From the NCBI GenBank assembly GCA_913055615.1, contig CAJXKK010000002.1, positions 1 to 64,000 on the forward strand: DNA of 64,000 nt. The letters run 5' to 3'. Within the stretch, counting starts at the first letter, position 1. Each line of letters starts with the position of its first letter. Of this stretch, positions 40,426 to 50,580 are shown piece by piece. The notes under the pieces were generated by a model that was not told the DNA's origin, did no database searches, and saw nothing but the letters and a program-made list of their open reading frames with translations. Position numbers and translations under genes: made by a program. The stretch comes from an uncultured Ectothiorhodospiraceae bacterium (GTDB taxonomy: Bacteria > Pseudomonadota > Gammaproteobacteria > XJ16 > Halofilaceae).

Positions 40426-41187
40426 TCAGGTCGTTCCGAGGTCGACGGATTCGATCACGCCGCCGTGTGCTCGCAGCATCGATCCGGCCGTGAACCAGTC
40501 GGCCAGTACCCAGCGCTCGACCGTTTTGCCGTCGACCGTCCACCGGTCATGGCCTGGTCGATGCGTATGGCCATGGATGACGCGGTCGACCACCTGTTCA
40601 CGGCAGAGGGCGCGCAGAGCGTTCGCATTGACGTCCATCTGGCCGGCGCTCTTGCCGGACATCGCATCACCGCTGTCGCCACGCAGGCCCGCTGCGATCC
40701 GCCGCCGCTCGGCCAGCGGTCTGGCCAAAAAGTCCTGTTGCCATTCCGGGCTACGGACCTGGTTGCGGAACGCCTGGTAGGCCCCGTCATCGGTGCACAG
40801 CGTATCGCCATGGCAAAGCAGGGTACGGCGATCGCCCAGCCCGATCACCTCGATATCGTCCAGGCGCGACATGCCGGTGCGGGCGAGCAGCCGGTCACCG
40901 ACGAGGAAATCGCGGTTACCGGGCATGAAGTGGATCGCAACGCCGCGGGCGGAGAGCGCACCGATGGCGTCGAGCACCCGGTCCCAGACCGGATTATCGT
41001 CATCGTCGCCGATCCAGACCTCGAAGAGATCCCCCAGGATGTAGACGGCCCTGGCCGTGCGTGCCGGACCCGCGCAAAAGGCGCGGAACGCGTCAATCAT
41101 CCGCGGGCGCCCCGGGTCGAGGTGCAGGTCGGCGATAAACAATACGGTCGCGGCGTCGGACCACTGTGCCCGGGGCGTATCGGCCAT
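40426..41187 (-). CDS. lpxH: UDP-2,3-diacylglucosamine diphosphatase LpxH
   Basis: Manganese-dependent calcineurin-like hydrolase that makes lipid X in lipid A synthesis. It has 253 residues. Motifs are ADLHLD (Asp20, His22), LGDLFEVW (Asp53), PGNRDF, CHGDTLCTDD and HGHTHRP. It faces DUF4139 (40-base gap, convergent) and runs divergent from gltX (225-base gap). A TATGAT box is present on the minus strand 27-32 bases upstream of the ATG, but its -35 is poor. Confidence 0.95.
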   Translation of the reverse strand: MADTPRAQWSDAATVLFIADLHLDPGRPRMIDAFRAFCAGPARTARAVYILGDLFEVWIGDDDDNPVWDRVLDAIGALSARGVAIHFMPGNRDFLVGDRLLARTGMSRLDDIEVIGLGDRRTLLCHGDTLCTDDGAYQAFRNQVRSPEWQQDFLARPLAERRRIAAGLRGDSGDAMSGKSAGQMDVNANALRALCREQVVDRVIHGHTHRPGHDRWTVDGKTVERWVLADWFTAGSMLRAHGGVIESVDLGTT

Positions 41188-41260
41188 GCTTCGGCTCCTG
41201 GCGTGAACACCGGATCATACTGCCTGGCGGCGGGTGGCAGCTACAGGGCCGGCAGGCGGC

Positions 41261-41283
41261 AGGGCCAAGGGCCAAGGGCCAAG
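41261..41283 (+). repeat. Short tandem repeat (AGGGCCA)x3
   Basis: Three perfect copies of AGGGCCA plus two bases in the lpxH-gltX spacer. It is too short for an array; a simple slippage-prone repeat is likely. Confidence 0.6.
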
Positions 41284-41412
41284 CGGGACCGCCGGGGCGT
41301 CGCCGCGTTGGACTCCCGTGCGCAATCCGACTGCCCAGGCTCTGGTCCGGAAGCTGAGTCAACGCGTTTCGGGCGGCGAACCCGCGGCCATGCTCTGCTA
41401 CCATCGCGCGCC

Positions 41413-42837
41413 ATGGCTGATGACCCGATCCGAACACGTTTCGCCCCGAGTCCGACCGGTGCGCTGCACCTCGGCAATGTCCGCACGGCGTTGTTCAACT
41501 GGCTGCATGCGCGCGGCCATGGCGGCCGCTTCATTCTGCGCAGCGAGGACACCGACGCGGAGCGCAGCGCGGACACCTCGCTGACCGCACTCACCGAGGC
41601 GCTGGCATGGCTCGGGCTGAGCGTGGACGAAGGGCCGGAGGAGGGTGGCCCATACGGCCCCTACAGACAGTCCGAACGTTCGGCTCTGTATGACGATGCG
41701 CTCGGGCGCCTGCAGGACAGTGGGCATGCCTACCGCTGCTATTGCACGCGGGAGGAACTCGCGGAGGCCCGGCGGCGACAGCTCGCCGCCGGCCGGCCGC
41801 CCCGTTACCCGGGCACCTGCCGCGATCTGGATGCGCACGAGCGTGCCGAGCGCGAGGCCGCCGGGCGGGTGCCGACGATCCGCTTCCGGGTCCCGGACGA
41901 GGGTTCGGTCATGTTCGATGATCTCGTGCTGGGCCCGCAGACGGCCCGGTTGCGCGAGATCGGTGATTTCATCATTGCGCGCTCGGACGGTTCCCCGGCC
42001 TTCTTCCTCGCCAACGCCGTCGATGATGCCGCGATGGCGGTCACGCACGTGCTGCGGGGCGAGGATCATCTGACCAACACCCCGCGCCAGCTGCTGTTGC
42101 TGGACGCGCTGGGCTATGGGCGGCAACCCAGGTACGGCCATTTTGGCCTGATCATGGATATGGACGGGCGCCCCCTGTCGAAGCGGCGGGGCGGGGCGAT
42201 GCTCGATCAGCTGCGGGACCAGGGGTACCGGCCGGAAGCGCTGATCAATCATCTCGTGCGGATCGGATTCGCCCCGCCCGGCGACGGCATCATCGACCTC
42301 GATGCGCTGGCGGGGGCATTCGACCCGGCGCGGGTCGCGCATGGGGGCGCGCGCCACGATGCGACCGCGCTGGACGGCTGGCAGCGGCAGGCCCTTGAGG
42401 GCCTCGATGCGGATGCCCTCTGGGAATGGATGGCGGTCGCCGAGCCGGACGATGCGATCGGCTTGCCGGTCGCGGGCCCCGTGTTCGCGGCCGCGGTTCG
42501 CCCGAACGTGCTCTTCCCCGGGGACGGCTGGCATTGGGCGCAGCGACTTTTCGACCCGGATGCGGAACCGGATGACGCGGCACGGACCGAGATCGCGGCC
42601 GCGGGTCCGGGATTTTTCCGCTCGGCGCTTGCGGTGCAGGAGCCGGCGCCCACGGCTGATTTCGGCGCGTGGGCAAAAGCGGTCGGGGCCGCAGCGGGCG
42701 TCAAAGGGCGGGGACTGTACCGCCCCCTGCGCGCGGCCCTGACCAACGCGGTTGAGGGGCCGGAACTGGGTGCGGTGGTCCCGCTGATGCCGCCCGACCT
42801 GGTCGCCGCGCGGCTGCGGGCCTGTGCCGCCGATTGA
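41413..42837 (+). CDS. gltX: Glutamate--tRNA ligase (GluRS)
   Basis: Charges tRNA-Glu. It has 474 residues from ATG 41413. The HIGH box is HLGN at 19-22 in APSPTGALHLGNVRTALFN; the KMSKS box is the LSKRR near 256-260. A zinc-type cluster appears as CYC (about residue 110) with C in YPGTCRDL. The insertion RSEDTD has Ser where many GluRS have Ile. The C-terminal anticodon part (from about 310) is short and helical. The open frame continues upstream past 41413, but that part is antisense to lpxH. A GluRS2-type specificity (for example a tRNA-Gln) cannot be excluded. Confidence 0.93.
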   Translation: MADDPIRTRFAPSPTGALHLGNVRTALFNWLHARGHGGRFILRSEDTDAERSADTSLTALTEALAWLGLSVDEGPEEGGPYGPYRQSERSALYDDALGRLQDSGHAYRCYCTREELAEARRRQLAAGRPPRYPGTCRDLDAHERAEREAAGRVPTIRFRVPDEGSVMFDDLVLGPQTARLREIGDFIIARSDGSPAFFLANAVDDAAMAVTHVLRGEDHLTNTPRQLLLLDALGYGRQPRYGHFGLIMDMDGRPLSKRRGGAMLDQLRDQGYRPEALINHLVRIGFAPPGDGIIDLDALAGAFDPARVAHGGARHDATALDGWQRQALEGLDADALWEWMAVAEPDDAIGLPVAGPVFAAAVRPNVLFPGDGWHWAQRLFDPDAEPDDAARTEIAAAGPGFFRSALAVQEPAPTADFGAWAKAVGAAAGVKGRGLYRPLRAALTNAVEGPELGAVVPLMPPDLVAARLRACAAD

Positions 42838-42847
42838 CCGTATCCGA

Positions 42848-42876
42848 TTGACGGGTTCCGGGGCTTCCCCTAAACT
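42848..42876 (+). promoter_or_regulatory. Sigma-70 promoter for the five-tRNA operon
   Basis: TTGACG (42848-42853), a 17-base spacer and TAAACT (42871-42876). It lies 10 bases after gltX and 44 bases before tRNA-Pro. Good match for a stable-RNA promoter, although a GC-rich discriminator is not obvious. Confidence 0.7.
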
Positions 42877-42919
42877 TCGGCGCCTGCGCCCGAACGCGAT
42901 CTACGATACGTTTCGGCGT

Positions 42920-42996
42920 CGGGGCATAGCGCAGTCTGGTAGCGCATCGGCTTTGGGAGCCGAGGGTCGGGGGTTCAAATCCCTCTGCCCCGACCA
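42920..42996 (+). tRNA. tRNA-Pro(TGG)
   Basis: 77 bases with CCA encoded. Acceptor CGGGGCA / TGCCCCG; anticodon loop TTTGGGA gives TGG, reading CCN. First gene of the cluster. Confidence 0.96.
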
Positions 42997-43044
42997 CATG
43001 ACGGTCACCCGCGCAGACGGACGGCGGGTGCGCCCGAGCGTTCC

Positions 43045-43121
43045 GCGCCCGTAGCTCATGTGGATAGAGCATCGGCCTTCTAAGCCGAGGGTAGCAGGTT
43101 CGAGTCCTGCCGGGCGCGCCA
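43045..43121 (+). tRNA. tRNA-Arg(TCT)
   Basis: Acceptor GCGCCCG / CGGGCGC, discriminator G, CCA encoded. Anticodon loop CTTCTAA gives TCT, reading the rare AGA/AGG codons. Confidence 0.95.
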
Positions 43122-43134
43122 GTTCAGCAGCGTT

Positions 43135-43211
43135 GGTGACCGTAGCTCAGTAGGTAGAGCCCCGGATTGTGATTCCGGTTGTCGTGGGTTCGAGTCCCAT
43201 CGGTCACCCCA
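43135..43211 (+). tRNA. tRNA-His(GTG)
   Basis: Acceptor GTGACCG / CGGTCAC with an encoded G at position -1 (43135) facing C73, as expected for histidine identity. Anticodon loop TTGTGAT gives GTG. Confidence 0.95.
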
Positions 43212-43323
43212 GTTTTACGGCACTCACGTCGGGATTCTGCCGGCAGCAGTGCGCGCGCGCCCGGGCAGTGGCCCAGTTGACGCCGGGGTGTCGGGCAAAA
43301 GCCCGGTTATCGAACAGAATTAC

Positions 43324-43399
<76 letters not shown>

Positions 43400-43489
43400 T
43401 CCATCGCGGGGATCCACGTGATCCGTGCGGATGTCGATCCGCATCCAGGAGCAGGTGCGGTACGATAGGGCGGTCGTCACGGCGATCGC

Positions 43490-43579
43490 GCGAAAGTGGC
43501 GGAACCGGTAGACGCGCTGGGTTTAGGTCCCAGTGGGGGCCAATCCCCCGTGAGAGTTCGAGTCTCTCCTTTCGCACCA
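43490..43579 (+). tRNA. tRNA-Leu(TAG)
   Basis: Type II tRNA with long variable arm, acceptor GCGAAAG / CTTTCGC, CCA encoded. Anticodon loop TTTAGGT gives TAG, reading CUN. Second leucine tRNA of the window. Confidence 0.95.
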
Positions 43580-43586
43580 TGACAAG

Positions 43587-43620
43587 GAGCCCGCGGCTCA
43601 TATTGCCGGCGGGCTTTGCT
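43587..43620 (+). terminator. Terminator after the tRNA cluster
   Basis: An 11-bp stem with a one-base bulge (AGCCCGCGGC / GCCGGCGGGCT) and a 7-base loop is followed by TTTGCTGTTT. It would end the tRNA transcript; tig follows 49 bases later. A second short inverted repeat (GGCCGG / CCGGCC, 43629-43645) lies in the tig leader. Confidence 0.7.
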
Positions 43621-43668
43621 GTTTGAGCGGCCGGTTCCCCCGGCCGGATCAGTCCGGAGTAATCCCGA

Positions 43669-44973
43669 ATGCAGGTGTCGGTCGAACGTCAGGAAGGCCT
43701 GGAGCGCACGCTCAAGGTGGAGATCCCGAGTGATCGGATTGAGGGTGCTGTCGAAGAGCGGCTCAACCGGCTGCAGAAACAGGTGCGGCTTGACGGGTTC
43801 CGGCCCGGCAAGGTGCCTATGCGGGTGGTCCGCACCCGGTATGGCGGCCAGGTGCGCCAGGAGGTGGTCGGCGAATTGATCCAGTCGACGCTGCAGGAGG
43901 CGGTCACGCAGGTCGAGATGCAGCCGGCCGGCTCGCCCCGGATCGACTCGGCCGACGAACAGGCCGAGGAGGGCGGGATGGCCTACACGGCCACCTTCGA
44001 GGTCTACCCGGAGGTTGAACTCGGCGAGATCGGCGATCTGGCGGTCGAGAAGCCGGTGGCGGAGGTCATGGAGGCCGATGTCGACGGCATGATCGACACG
44101 CTGCGCAGGCAGCGCCAGGAGTTCGAGGAGGTCGATCGCCCGGCGGAGCAGGGCGACCGGGTCGTGATCGATTTCGTGGGCCGGATCGACGGCGAGACGT
44201 TCGAGGGCGGCTCCGGTGAGGATACCCCGGTCGATCTCGGCGCCGGGCGCATGATCGATGGCTTCGAGGACCAGATCGAGGGCATCCGCCCCGGCGAGGA
44301 ACGCGAAGTGCAGGTCAGGTTCCCGGATGAGTACGGTGCCACTGAGCTGGCTGGGCGCGACGCGACCTTCTCCGTGACCTGCAAGTCGGTTCAGGGCGGA
44401 CGGCTGCCGGAAGTGGATGAAGAGTTCGCTCGCCAGTTCGGGATCGACAGCGGCTCGGTCGATGAGCTGCGGGATGGACTGCGGCGGAACATGGAGCGCG
44501 AGCTGAAACAGGCGCTCGACGCCCAGGTAAAACGTCAGGTCATGGATGCGCTGGTTGAGCGTCACCCGATCGACGTGCCGGACGCGCTGGTGCAGGAGGA
44601 GATCGGGCGGTTGCGCGAGCAGATGAAGCAGCGCCTTGGCGGGCAGATGAGCGATGAGCAGTTGACCGACGATCTGTTCCGCGACGAGGCGCAGCGCCGT
44701 GTCCGTCTGGGCCTGCTGCTGTCCGAACTGGTCCACGCCAACGGTATCCAGGCGGACGACGAGGCCGTGCGGCAAAAGGTCGAGGAGATGGCCTCGGCAT
44801 ACGATGACCCGCAGCAGGTCGTGCAGCATTATTACGAGAATCAGCAGATGCTGCAGGGCGTCCAGGCGATGGTGGTCGAGGACCGCGTGGTCGACTGGAT
44901 CCTTGAGCGGGCGAACGTCAGCGAGAAGCAGACGAACTTCGACGAAGTCATGCAGCAACAGAATGGCCAGTAG
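43669..44973 (+). CDS. tig: Trigger factor
   Basis: Ribosome-bound chaperone and prolyl isomerase. It has 434 residues. The ribosome-docking loop GFRPGKVP is at residues 44-51. The FKBP-like PPIase domain lies at about 155-240 ([23 protein letters not shown]-type motifs as [13 protein letters not shown]). The helical C-terminal arms follow. CCGGAG precedes the ATG. The next genes clpP, clpX and lon give the standard gammaproteobacterial order. Confidence 0.97.
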   Translation: MQVSVERQEGLERTLKVEIPSDRIEGAVEERLNRLQKQVRLDGFRPGKVPMRVVRTRYGGQVRQEVVGELIQSTLQEAVTQVEMQPAGSPRIDSADEQAEEGGMAYTATFEVYPEVELGEIGDLAVEKPVAEVMEADVDGMIDTLRRQRQEFEEVDRPAEQGDRVVIDFVGRIDGETFEGGSGEDTPVDLGAGRMIDGFEDQIEGIRPGEEREVQVRFPDEYGATELAGRDATFSVTCKSVQGGRLPEVDEEFARQFGIDSGSVDELRDGLRRNMERELKQALDAQVKRQVMDALVERHPIDVPDALVQEEIGRLREQMKQRLGGQMSDEQLTDDLFRDEAQRRVRLGLLLSELVHANGIQADDEAVRQKVEEMASAYDDPQQVVQHYYENQQMLQGVQAMVVEDRVVDWILERANVSEKQTNFDEVMQQQNGQ

Positions 44974-44990
44974 GCTTTAGGAGCAATCCG

Positions 44991-45611
44991 TTGAGCGATA
45001 ACGAGTACGCGATGAATCTGGTGCCGATGGTCGTCGAGCAGACGCCGCGGGGCGAGCGCTCGTATGACATCTTTTCGCGCCTGCTGAAGGAACGGGTCGT
45101 ATTCCTGGTCGGTCCGGTCGAGGACCAGGTCGCGAACCTCGTGGTCGCGCAGCTGCTGTACCTCGAGTCCGAAAATCCGGACAAGGATATCTCCCTGTAC
45201 ATCAACTCGCCCGGCGGCGCGGTGACGGCCGGATTGTCGATCTACGACACGATCCAGTTCATCAAGCCGCACGTGAACACCCTGTGCGTCGGCCAGGCGG
45301 CGAGCATGGGGGCCCTGCTGCTGGCGGCCGGGACTGCCGGCAAGCGACATATCCTGCCGCATTCGCGGGTGATGATTCACCAGCCGCTAGGCGGCTATCA
45401 GGGCCAGGCAACCGATATCGACATCCACGCGCGCGAGATCCTCCAGACCCGGGACCGACTGAACGGCATCCTGGCGCACCATACCGGGCAGCCGATCGAA
45501 AAGGTCCGCGAGGATACCGAGCGGGATTATTTCATGAGTGCCGACGCGGCCGTGGAATACGGCCTTGTCGACCGGGTCGTGGCCAACCGCGACCAGGAAG
45601 GCGGGGCCTGA
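44991..45611 (+). CDS. clpP: ATP-dependent Clp protease proteolytic subunit
   Basis: Serine protease that forms tetradecamers with ClpX or ClpA. It has 206 residues from TTG 44991, with AGGAG 8-12 bases upstream; the ATG at residue 8 has no ribosome site. The catalytic triad is Ser105 (QAASMGA), His130 (MIHQP) and an Asp near 179. The N-terminal stretch [19 protein letters not shown] is the family start. The stop codon lies inside a 20-bp palindrome. Confidence 0.96.
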   Translation: MSDNEYAMNLVPMVVEQTPRGERSYDIFSRLLKERVVFLVGPVEDQVANLVVAQLLYLESENPDKDISLYINSPGGAVTAGLSIYDTIQFIKPHVNTLCVGQAASMGALLLAAGTAGKRHILPHSRVMIHQPLGGYQGQATDIDIHAREILQTRDRLNGILAHHTGQPIEKVREDTERDYFMSADAAVEYGLVDRVVANRDQEGGA

Positions 45612-45621
45612 TCAGGCCCCG
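45602..45621. repeat. Perfect 20-bp palindrome across the clpP stop codon
   Basis: CGGGGCC / GGCCCCG arms flank TGATCA, itself a palindrome. The clpP TGA (45609-45611) is in its centre. No T-run follows, so it is not a standard terminator. It may be an mRNA stability or processing hairpin between clpP and clpX. Confidence 0.6.
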
Positions 45622-45741
45622 TCCACACCCTCTTAACACGGGCCGTAAAGGCGTCCGGAGTCCTCTGCCGAGCTTGCAAAACCCCCCTGAAATCGGCATT
45701 GTGAATCCGTCACCACGCGAGCCCGCGGGGCGCGATTTCCC

Positions 45742-47046
<1,305 letters not shown>

Positions 47047-47120
47047 TCGAGCCCGTTCCGGGATCGCCCGCGCGTCCAAAGCCCCCGCTGGCCGTTGGCA
47101 TGCCCGCGTCGCCGGTCCAC

Positions 47121-47149
47121 GGGGGCGGCGCCCGGGCGCGCACGCCCCC
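47121..47149. repeat. GC-rich nested palindrome upstream of the lon promoter
   Basis: GGGGGCG / CGCCCCC arms (47121-47127, 47143-47149) enclose the 12-bp palindrome GCGCCCGGGCGC (47128-47139). It abuts the -35 box of the lon heat-shock promoter. It might end clpX transcription, though without a T-run. Confidence 0.5.
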
Positions 47150-47177
47150 TTGAAAGCGTCAGTGCATTCCCCCAAGT
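47149..47177 (+). promoter_or_regulatory. Sigma-32 heat-shock promoter for lon
   Basis: CTTGAAA (47149-47155), a 14-base spacer and CCCCAAGT (47170-47177) closely match the heat-shock consensus CTTGAAA-N(11-16)-CCCCATNT. It is 60 bases before the lon start codon. In E. coli lon is also transcribed by sigma-32. Confidence 0.75.
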
Positions 47178-47237
47178 AGGGTTCAGGGATGCCCGTGGCG
47201 TCCAATCCCGATTTCCAGAACCTTTCAGGAGTTCCCG

Positions 47238-49715
47238 GTGGAACACGACGAACAGAACACGCCGAATACCGTCGCCGAGATGGGCCACAGCGTTGCGGTG
47301 CTGCCGTTACGTGATGTGGTGGTTTATCCGCACATGGTGATCCCGCTGTTCGTGGGCCGGGAGAAATCCATCCGGGCGCTCGACGCGGCGATGAGCGGGT
47401 CCAGAGAGATCATGCTGGTGGCCCAGCACAGCGCGGATGTGGACGAACCCGGAATCGCGGATCTCTACGATATCGGCACCCGCGCGACCATCCTGCAGCT
47501 GCTGAAACTGCCGGACGGGACCATCAAGGTCCTGGTCGAGGGTGGTCAACGTGCGCGTCTGACCGAGATCACGCCGACCGATGAGGACTACTTCACGGCC
47601 GTCCCGGAGACGCTGGAGGAAACGGCGCCGGGGGAGGACCGCGAAGAGGAGGTCCTGCTGCGCTCGGTCATGAACGTGTTTGAGCAGTACGTAAAGCTGA
47701 ACAAGAAGGTCCCGGAAGAGGTCCTCAATTCGCTGTCGGGTATCGACGACGCCTCGCGGCTGGCGGATACCATCGCTGCGCACATGTCGCTCAAACTCGA
47801 GGAGAAACAGAATCTTCTCGAGATGCCGGACGTGCACGAGCGCCTTGAGCGCCTGATGGCGCTGATCGAGGGCGAGATCGATCTGCTCCAGATCGAGAAA
47901 CGGCTGCGTGGGCGCGTCAAGCAGCAGATGGAGAAGAGCCAGCGCGAGTACTACCTCAACGAGCAGATGAAGGCCATCCAGAAGGAGATGGGAGAGCTCG
48001 ACGAGGCGGGCAACGAGGCCGAGGAACTGGCGGAGAAAATCCGCAAAGCCAAAATGCCGAAGGAGGCGCGTGAAAAGACTGAGACGGAGCTCGGCAAGCT
48101 GCGCATGATGTCGCCGATGTCGGCGGAGGCCTCCGTCGTGCGCAATTACATCGAGACGATGGTCAACGTGCCCTGGAGTAAGCGTTCCCGGGTCACGCAT
48201 GATCTGCAGCGCGCGGAAGATATTCTCGAAGAAGATCACTACGGTCTCGAGAAGGTCAAGGAACGGATTCTCGAATACCTGGCCGTGCAGCAGCGCGTGA
48301 AGCGGCTCAAGGGACCGATCCTGTGCCTGGTGGGGCCGCCCGGTGTCGGCAAGACTTCGATCGGTCGCTCGATCGCACGGGCCACCAACCGCAAGTTCGG
48401 ACGCATGTCGCTGGGCGGGATCCGGGATGAGGCGGAGATCCGCGGTCACCGGCGCACGTATATCGGTTCGATGCCCGGCAAAATCATCCAGACCCTCAGT
48501 CGTGTCGAGAAGAAGAATCCGCTGTTTCTGCTGGACGAAATCGACAAGATGTCGATGGATTTCCGCGGCGACCCTGCGTCAGCGCTGCTCGAGGTTCTTG
48601 ATCCGGAGCAGAACAACAAGTTCCAGGATCATTACCTCGAGGTCGACTTCGATCTTTCCGAGGTCCTGTTCGTCGCGACTTCGAACACGCTGACCATACC
48701 GCCGGCACTGCTGGATCGTCTCGAGGTCATCCGTATCCCCGGTTATACGGAAGATGAAAAGGTTGCGATCGCGCAGCGCTACCTCGTGCCGAAACAGATG
48801 AAGAACAACGGGCTGCATGAAGGCGAACTGGATCTTGCCGAGGATGCGGTCCGCGAAATCGTGCGTGTCTATACGCGCGAAGCCGGTGTGCGTAATCTGG
48901 AACGGGAGATCGCAAAGGTCTGCCGCAAGGTGGTCAAGGAAGTCCAGAAGGGTGATCGGGAAGGCACGGTGACGGTTGGCCCCGACGACCTTGAGACCTA
49001 TCTTGGCGTCCGTCGCTATCGGTATGGGCGGGCCGAAGAGCAGGATCAGATCGGACAGGTCACCGGGCTCGCATGGACTGAAGTCGGTGGTGAGTTGCTG
49101 AACGTCGAAGCGGCGGTCATGCCTTACGGCAAAGGACGACTGAACCATACCGGTCATCTCGGCGAAGTCATGCAGGAGTCGGTGCAGGCCGCACTGACAG
49201 TGGTACGCAGTCGTGCACCCACGCTCGGGCTGCGCCCGGGTTTCCATGAAAAACGGGATATCCATATACACGTGCCCGAAGGGGCCACGCCAAAGGATGG
49301 ACCGAGTGCGGGTGTGGCGATGTGCACGGCACTGGTATCGACGCTCACGGGAATCCCCGTGCGTGCGGACGTCGGCATGACGGGTGAGATCACGCTCCGC
49401 GGTGAAGTACTGCCGATCGGTGGTCTGAAAGAAAAACTGCTGGCCGCGCACAGGGGCGGCCTGACGACGGTGCTGATTCCGCAGGAGAACCGCAAGGATC
49501 TCAGCGAGATCCCGGAAAATATCCGTGCCGGCCTTGATATACGGCCGGTTCGGTGGATCGATGAAGCGCTGGAGATCGCTTTGCAGAAGATGCCCGTCGC
49601 GCTGACCGAAGAGGAAATCGCGGAGGCCGAGAAAGAGGCCGCGCGCATGCCGAGGGTGGGGCCGCGCGAGGAGGGCGACGAGCCCGATACGTCCGGTCCC
49701 CTGCGGCATCATTGA
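47238..49715 (+). CDS. lon: ATP-dependent protease Lon
   Basis: Soluble AAA+ serine protease of protein quality control. It has 825 residues from GTG 47238, with AGGAG 6-10 bases upstream. N-terminal LON substrate domain (about 15-205), coiled-coil (about 205-310), AAA+ module with Walker A GPPGVGKT at 366-373 and LDEIDKM, then the protease domain with catalytic Ser690 (DGPSAGVAM) and Lys731 ([10 protein letters not shown]). The tail has about 35 charged residues. It is preceded by a heat-shock promoter. Confidence 0.97.
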   Translation: MEHDEQNTPNTVAEMGHSVAVLPLRDVVVYPHMVIPLFVGREKSIRALDAAMSGSREIMLVAQHSADVDEPGIADLYDIGTRATILQLLKLPDGTIKVLVEGGQRARLTEITPTDEDYFTAVPETLEETAPGEDREEEVLLRSVMNVFEQYVKLNKKVPEEVLNSLSGIDDASRLADTIAAHMSLKLEEKQNLLEMPDVHERLERLMALIEGEIDLLQIEKRLRGRVKQQMEKSQREYYLNEQMKAIQKEMGELDEAGNEAEELAEKIRKAKMPKEAREKTETELGKLRMMSPMSAEASVVRNYIETMVNVPWSKRSRVTHDLQRAEDILEEDHYGLEKVKERILEYLAVQQRVKRLKGPILCLVGPPGVGKTSIGRSIARATNRKFGRMSLGGIRDEAEIRGHRRTYIGSMPGKIIQTLSRVEKKNPLFLLDEIDKMSMDFRGDPASALLEVLDPEQNNKFQDHYLEVDFDLSEVLFVATSNTLTIPPALLDRLEVIRIPGYTEDEKVAIAQRYLVPKQMKNNGLHEGELDLAEDAVREIVRVYTREAGVRNLEREIAKVCRKVVKEVQKGDREGTVTVGPDDLETYLGVRRYRYGRAEEQDQIGQVTGLAWTEVGGELLNVEAAVMPYGKGRLNHTGHLGEVMQESVQAALTVVRSRAPTLGLRPGFHEKRDIHIHVPEGATPKDGPSAGVAMCTALVSTLTGIPVRADVGMTGEITLRGEVLPIGGLKEKLLAAHRGGLTTVLIPQENRKDLSEIPENIRAGLDIRPVRWIDEALEIALQKMPVALTEEEIAEAEKEAARMPRVGPREEGDEPDTSGPLRHH

Positions 49716-49722
49716 TTGAGGT

Positions 49723-49750
49723 TTGCCGCGCCCCGGCGGTCACGTATACT
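49723..49750 (+). promoter_or_regulatory. hupB promoter P1 (predicted)
   Basis: TTGCCG (49723-49728), a 16-base spacer and TATACT (49745-49750). It starts immediately after lon. Transcripts would have a leader of about 280 bases. Confidence 0.5.
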
Positions 49751-49798
49751 CAGTGACCGACGGGGCGCTGGAAGCGTTTCTGCGGTGGTTCGGCTCGT

Positions 49799-49828
49799 TT
49801 GACACCCGGGATTGGCGCTTGCTATAAA
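49799..49828 (+). promoter_or_regulatory. hupB promoter P2 (near-consensus)
   Basis: TTGACA (49799-49804, full consensus), an 18-base spacer and TATAAA (49823-49828). Both promoters lie in the 323-base lon-hupB spacer, which encodes no protein that I can support. From P2 the hupB leader would be about 200 bases. Confidence 0.7.
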
Positions 49829-50038
49829 CCGCGAGGTCCGGACAGGCAGCCTGCCCCGTTTGCCCGGCTCCATAAACGATATTTCCGGATTGGACTGGCA
49901 GAACAACTTGCGACCCACGGCCGCCGATACGGGGCGTGAAGGTGAGTCTATTCGAGTATGCGGCGGCGGGGGATTGAGAACCCGAATGGAGCCCGGTCGC
50001 GGTGCTCGCAACCAGAACAACTGCAGAGGGATGAATCG

Positions 50039-50311
50039 ATGAACAAGTCTGAATTCGTTGAGGCCGTCGCCGAGAACGCTGATATCCCGAAATCGACGGC
50101 GCAGAAGGCGGTCGATGCGATGGTCGATGTAATCGGCGATACGCTCAAGCACGGCGACCAGGTCTCTCTGGTCGGTTTTGGTACATTCCTGACGCGCAAG
50201 CGTGAAGCCCGTCAGGGTCGCAACCCGCGTACCGGCGAGACGATCAATATTGCTGCATCGCGCGTGCCGAGCTTCAAGGCTGGCAAAGCGCTGAAAGATA
50301 CCGTAAACTAG
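50039..50311 (+). CDS. hupB: DNA-binding protein HU
   Basis: Small histone-like nucleoid protein. It has 90 residues from ATG 50039 ([13 protein letters not shown]), with GCAGAGGG upstream; the frame is open further 5' but without family similarity. The beta-arm contains [14 protein letters not shown], including the RNP motif that enters the DNA minor groove. [15 protein letters not shown] ends the protein. tRNA-Val begins 15 bases after the stop, with only a GCGCGC hairpin between. Confidence 0.97.
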   Translation: MNKSEFVEAVAENADIPKSTAQKAVDAMVDVIGDTLKHGDQVSLVGFGTFLTRKREARQGRNPRTGETINIAASRVPSFKAGKALKDTVN

Positions 50312-50325
50312 CGCGCTTCGCGCGC
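50311..50325. repeat. GCGCGC hairpin between hupB and tRNA-Val
   Basis: GCGCGC-TTC-GCGCGC begins at the last base of the hupB stop and ends one base before tRNA-Val. No T-run follows. It may be a processing hairpin. Confidence 0.55.
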
Positions 50326-50326
50326 C

Positions 50327-50402
50327 GGGTGCTTAGCTCAGTTGGGAGAGCGTCGCCCTTACAAGGCGAATGTCGGGGGTTCAAATCCCTCAGCACCCAC
50401 CA
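50327..50402 (+). tRNA. tRNA-Val(TAC)
   Basis: 76 bases, acceptor GGGTGCT / AGCACCC, CCA encoded. Anticodon loop CTTACAA gives TAC, reading GUN. Confidence 0.96.
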
Positions 50403-50408
50403 GGTTCC

Positions 50409-50485
50409 GGAGCGGTAGCTCAGTCGGTTAGAGTACCGGCCTGTCACGCCGGGGGTCGCGGGTTCGAGTCCCGTCCGCTCCGCCA
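50409..50485 (+). tRNA. tRNA-Asp(GTC)
   Basis: 77 bases, acceptor GGAGCGG / CCGCTCC, discriminator G, CCA encoded. Anticodon loop CTGTCAC gives GTC. Only 6 bases separate it from tRNA-Val. Confidence 0.96.
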
Positions 50486-50499
50486 TATCGAAGAAGCCG

Positions 50500-50531
50500 T
50501 TTCGGGGCGCCATCAGGCGCCCCGAAATTTT
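50500..50531 (+). terminator. Rho-independent terminator after tRNA-Asp
   Basis: A 12-bp perfect stem (TTTCGGGGCGCC / GGCGCCCCGAAA) with a 4-base loop and a short T-run. It would end a hupB-tRNA-Val-tRNA-Asp transcript. ppiD starts 50 bases later. Confidence 0.85.
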
Positions 50532-50580
50532 ACGATCGGCTTCGCTTATTCCACAGCCCTGCCTCGATCGAACTTCGCCC

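Noticed and set aside
41261-41283. CRISPR-like or attachment-site repeat upstream of gltX
   Set aside because: Three 7-base units without spacers; no tRNA or integrase alongside.
45660-45700. Possible sigma-32 promoter before clpX (CTTGCAAAACCCCCC)
   Set aside because: The C-run follows immediately after the -35-like box, so the 11-16 base spacer is absent.
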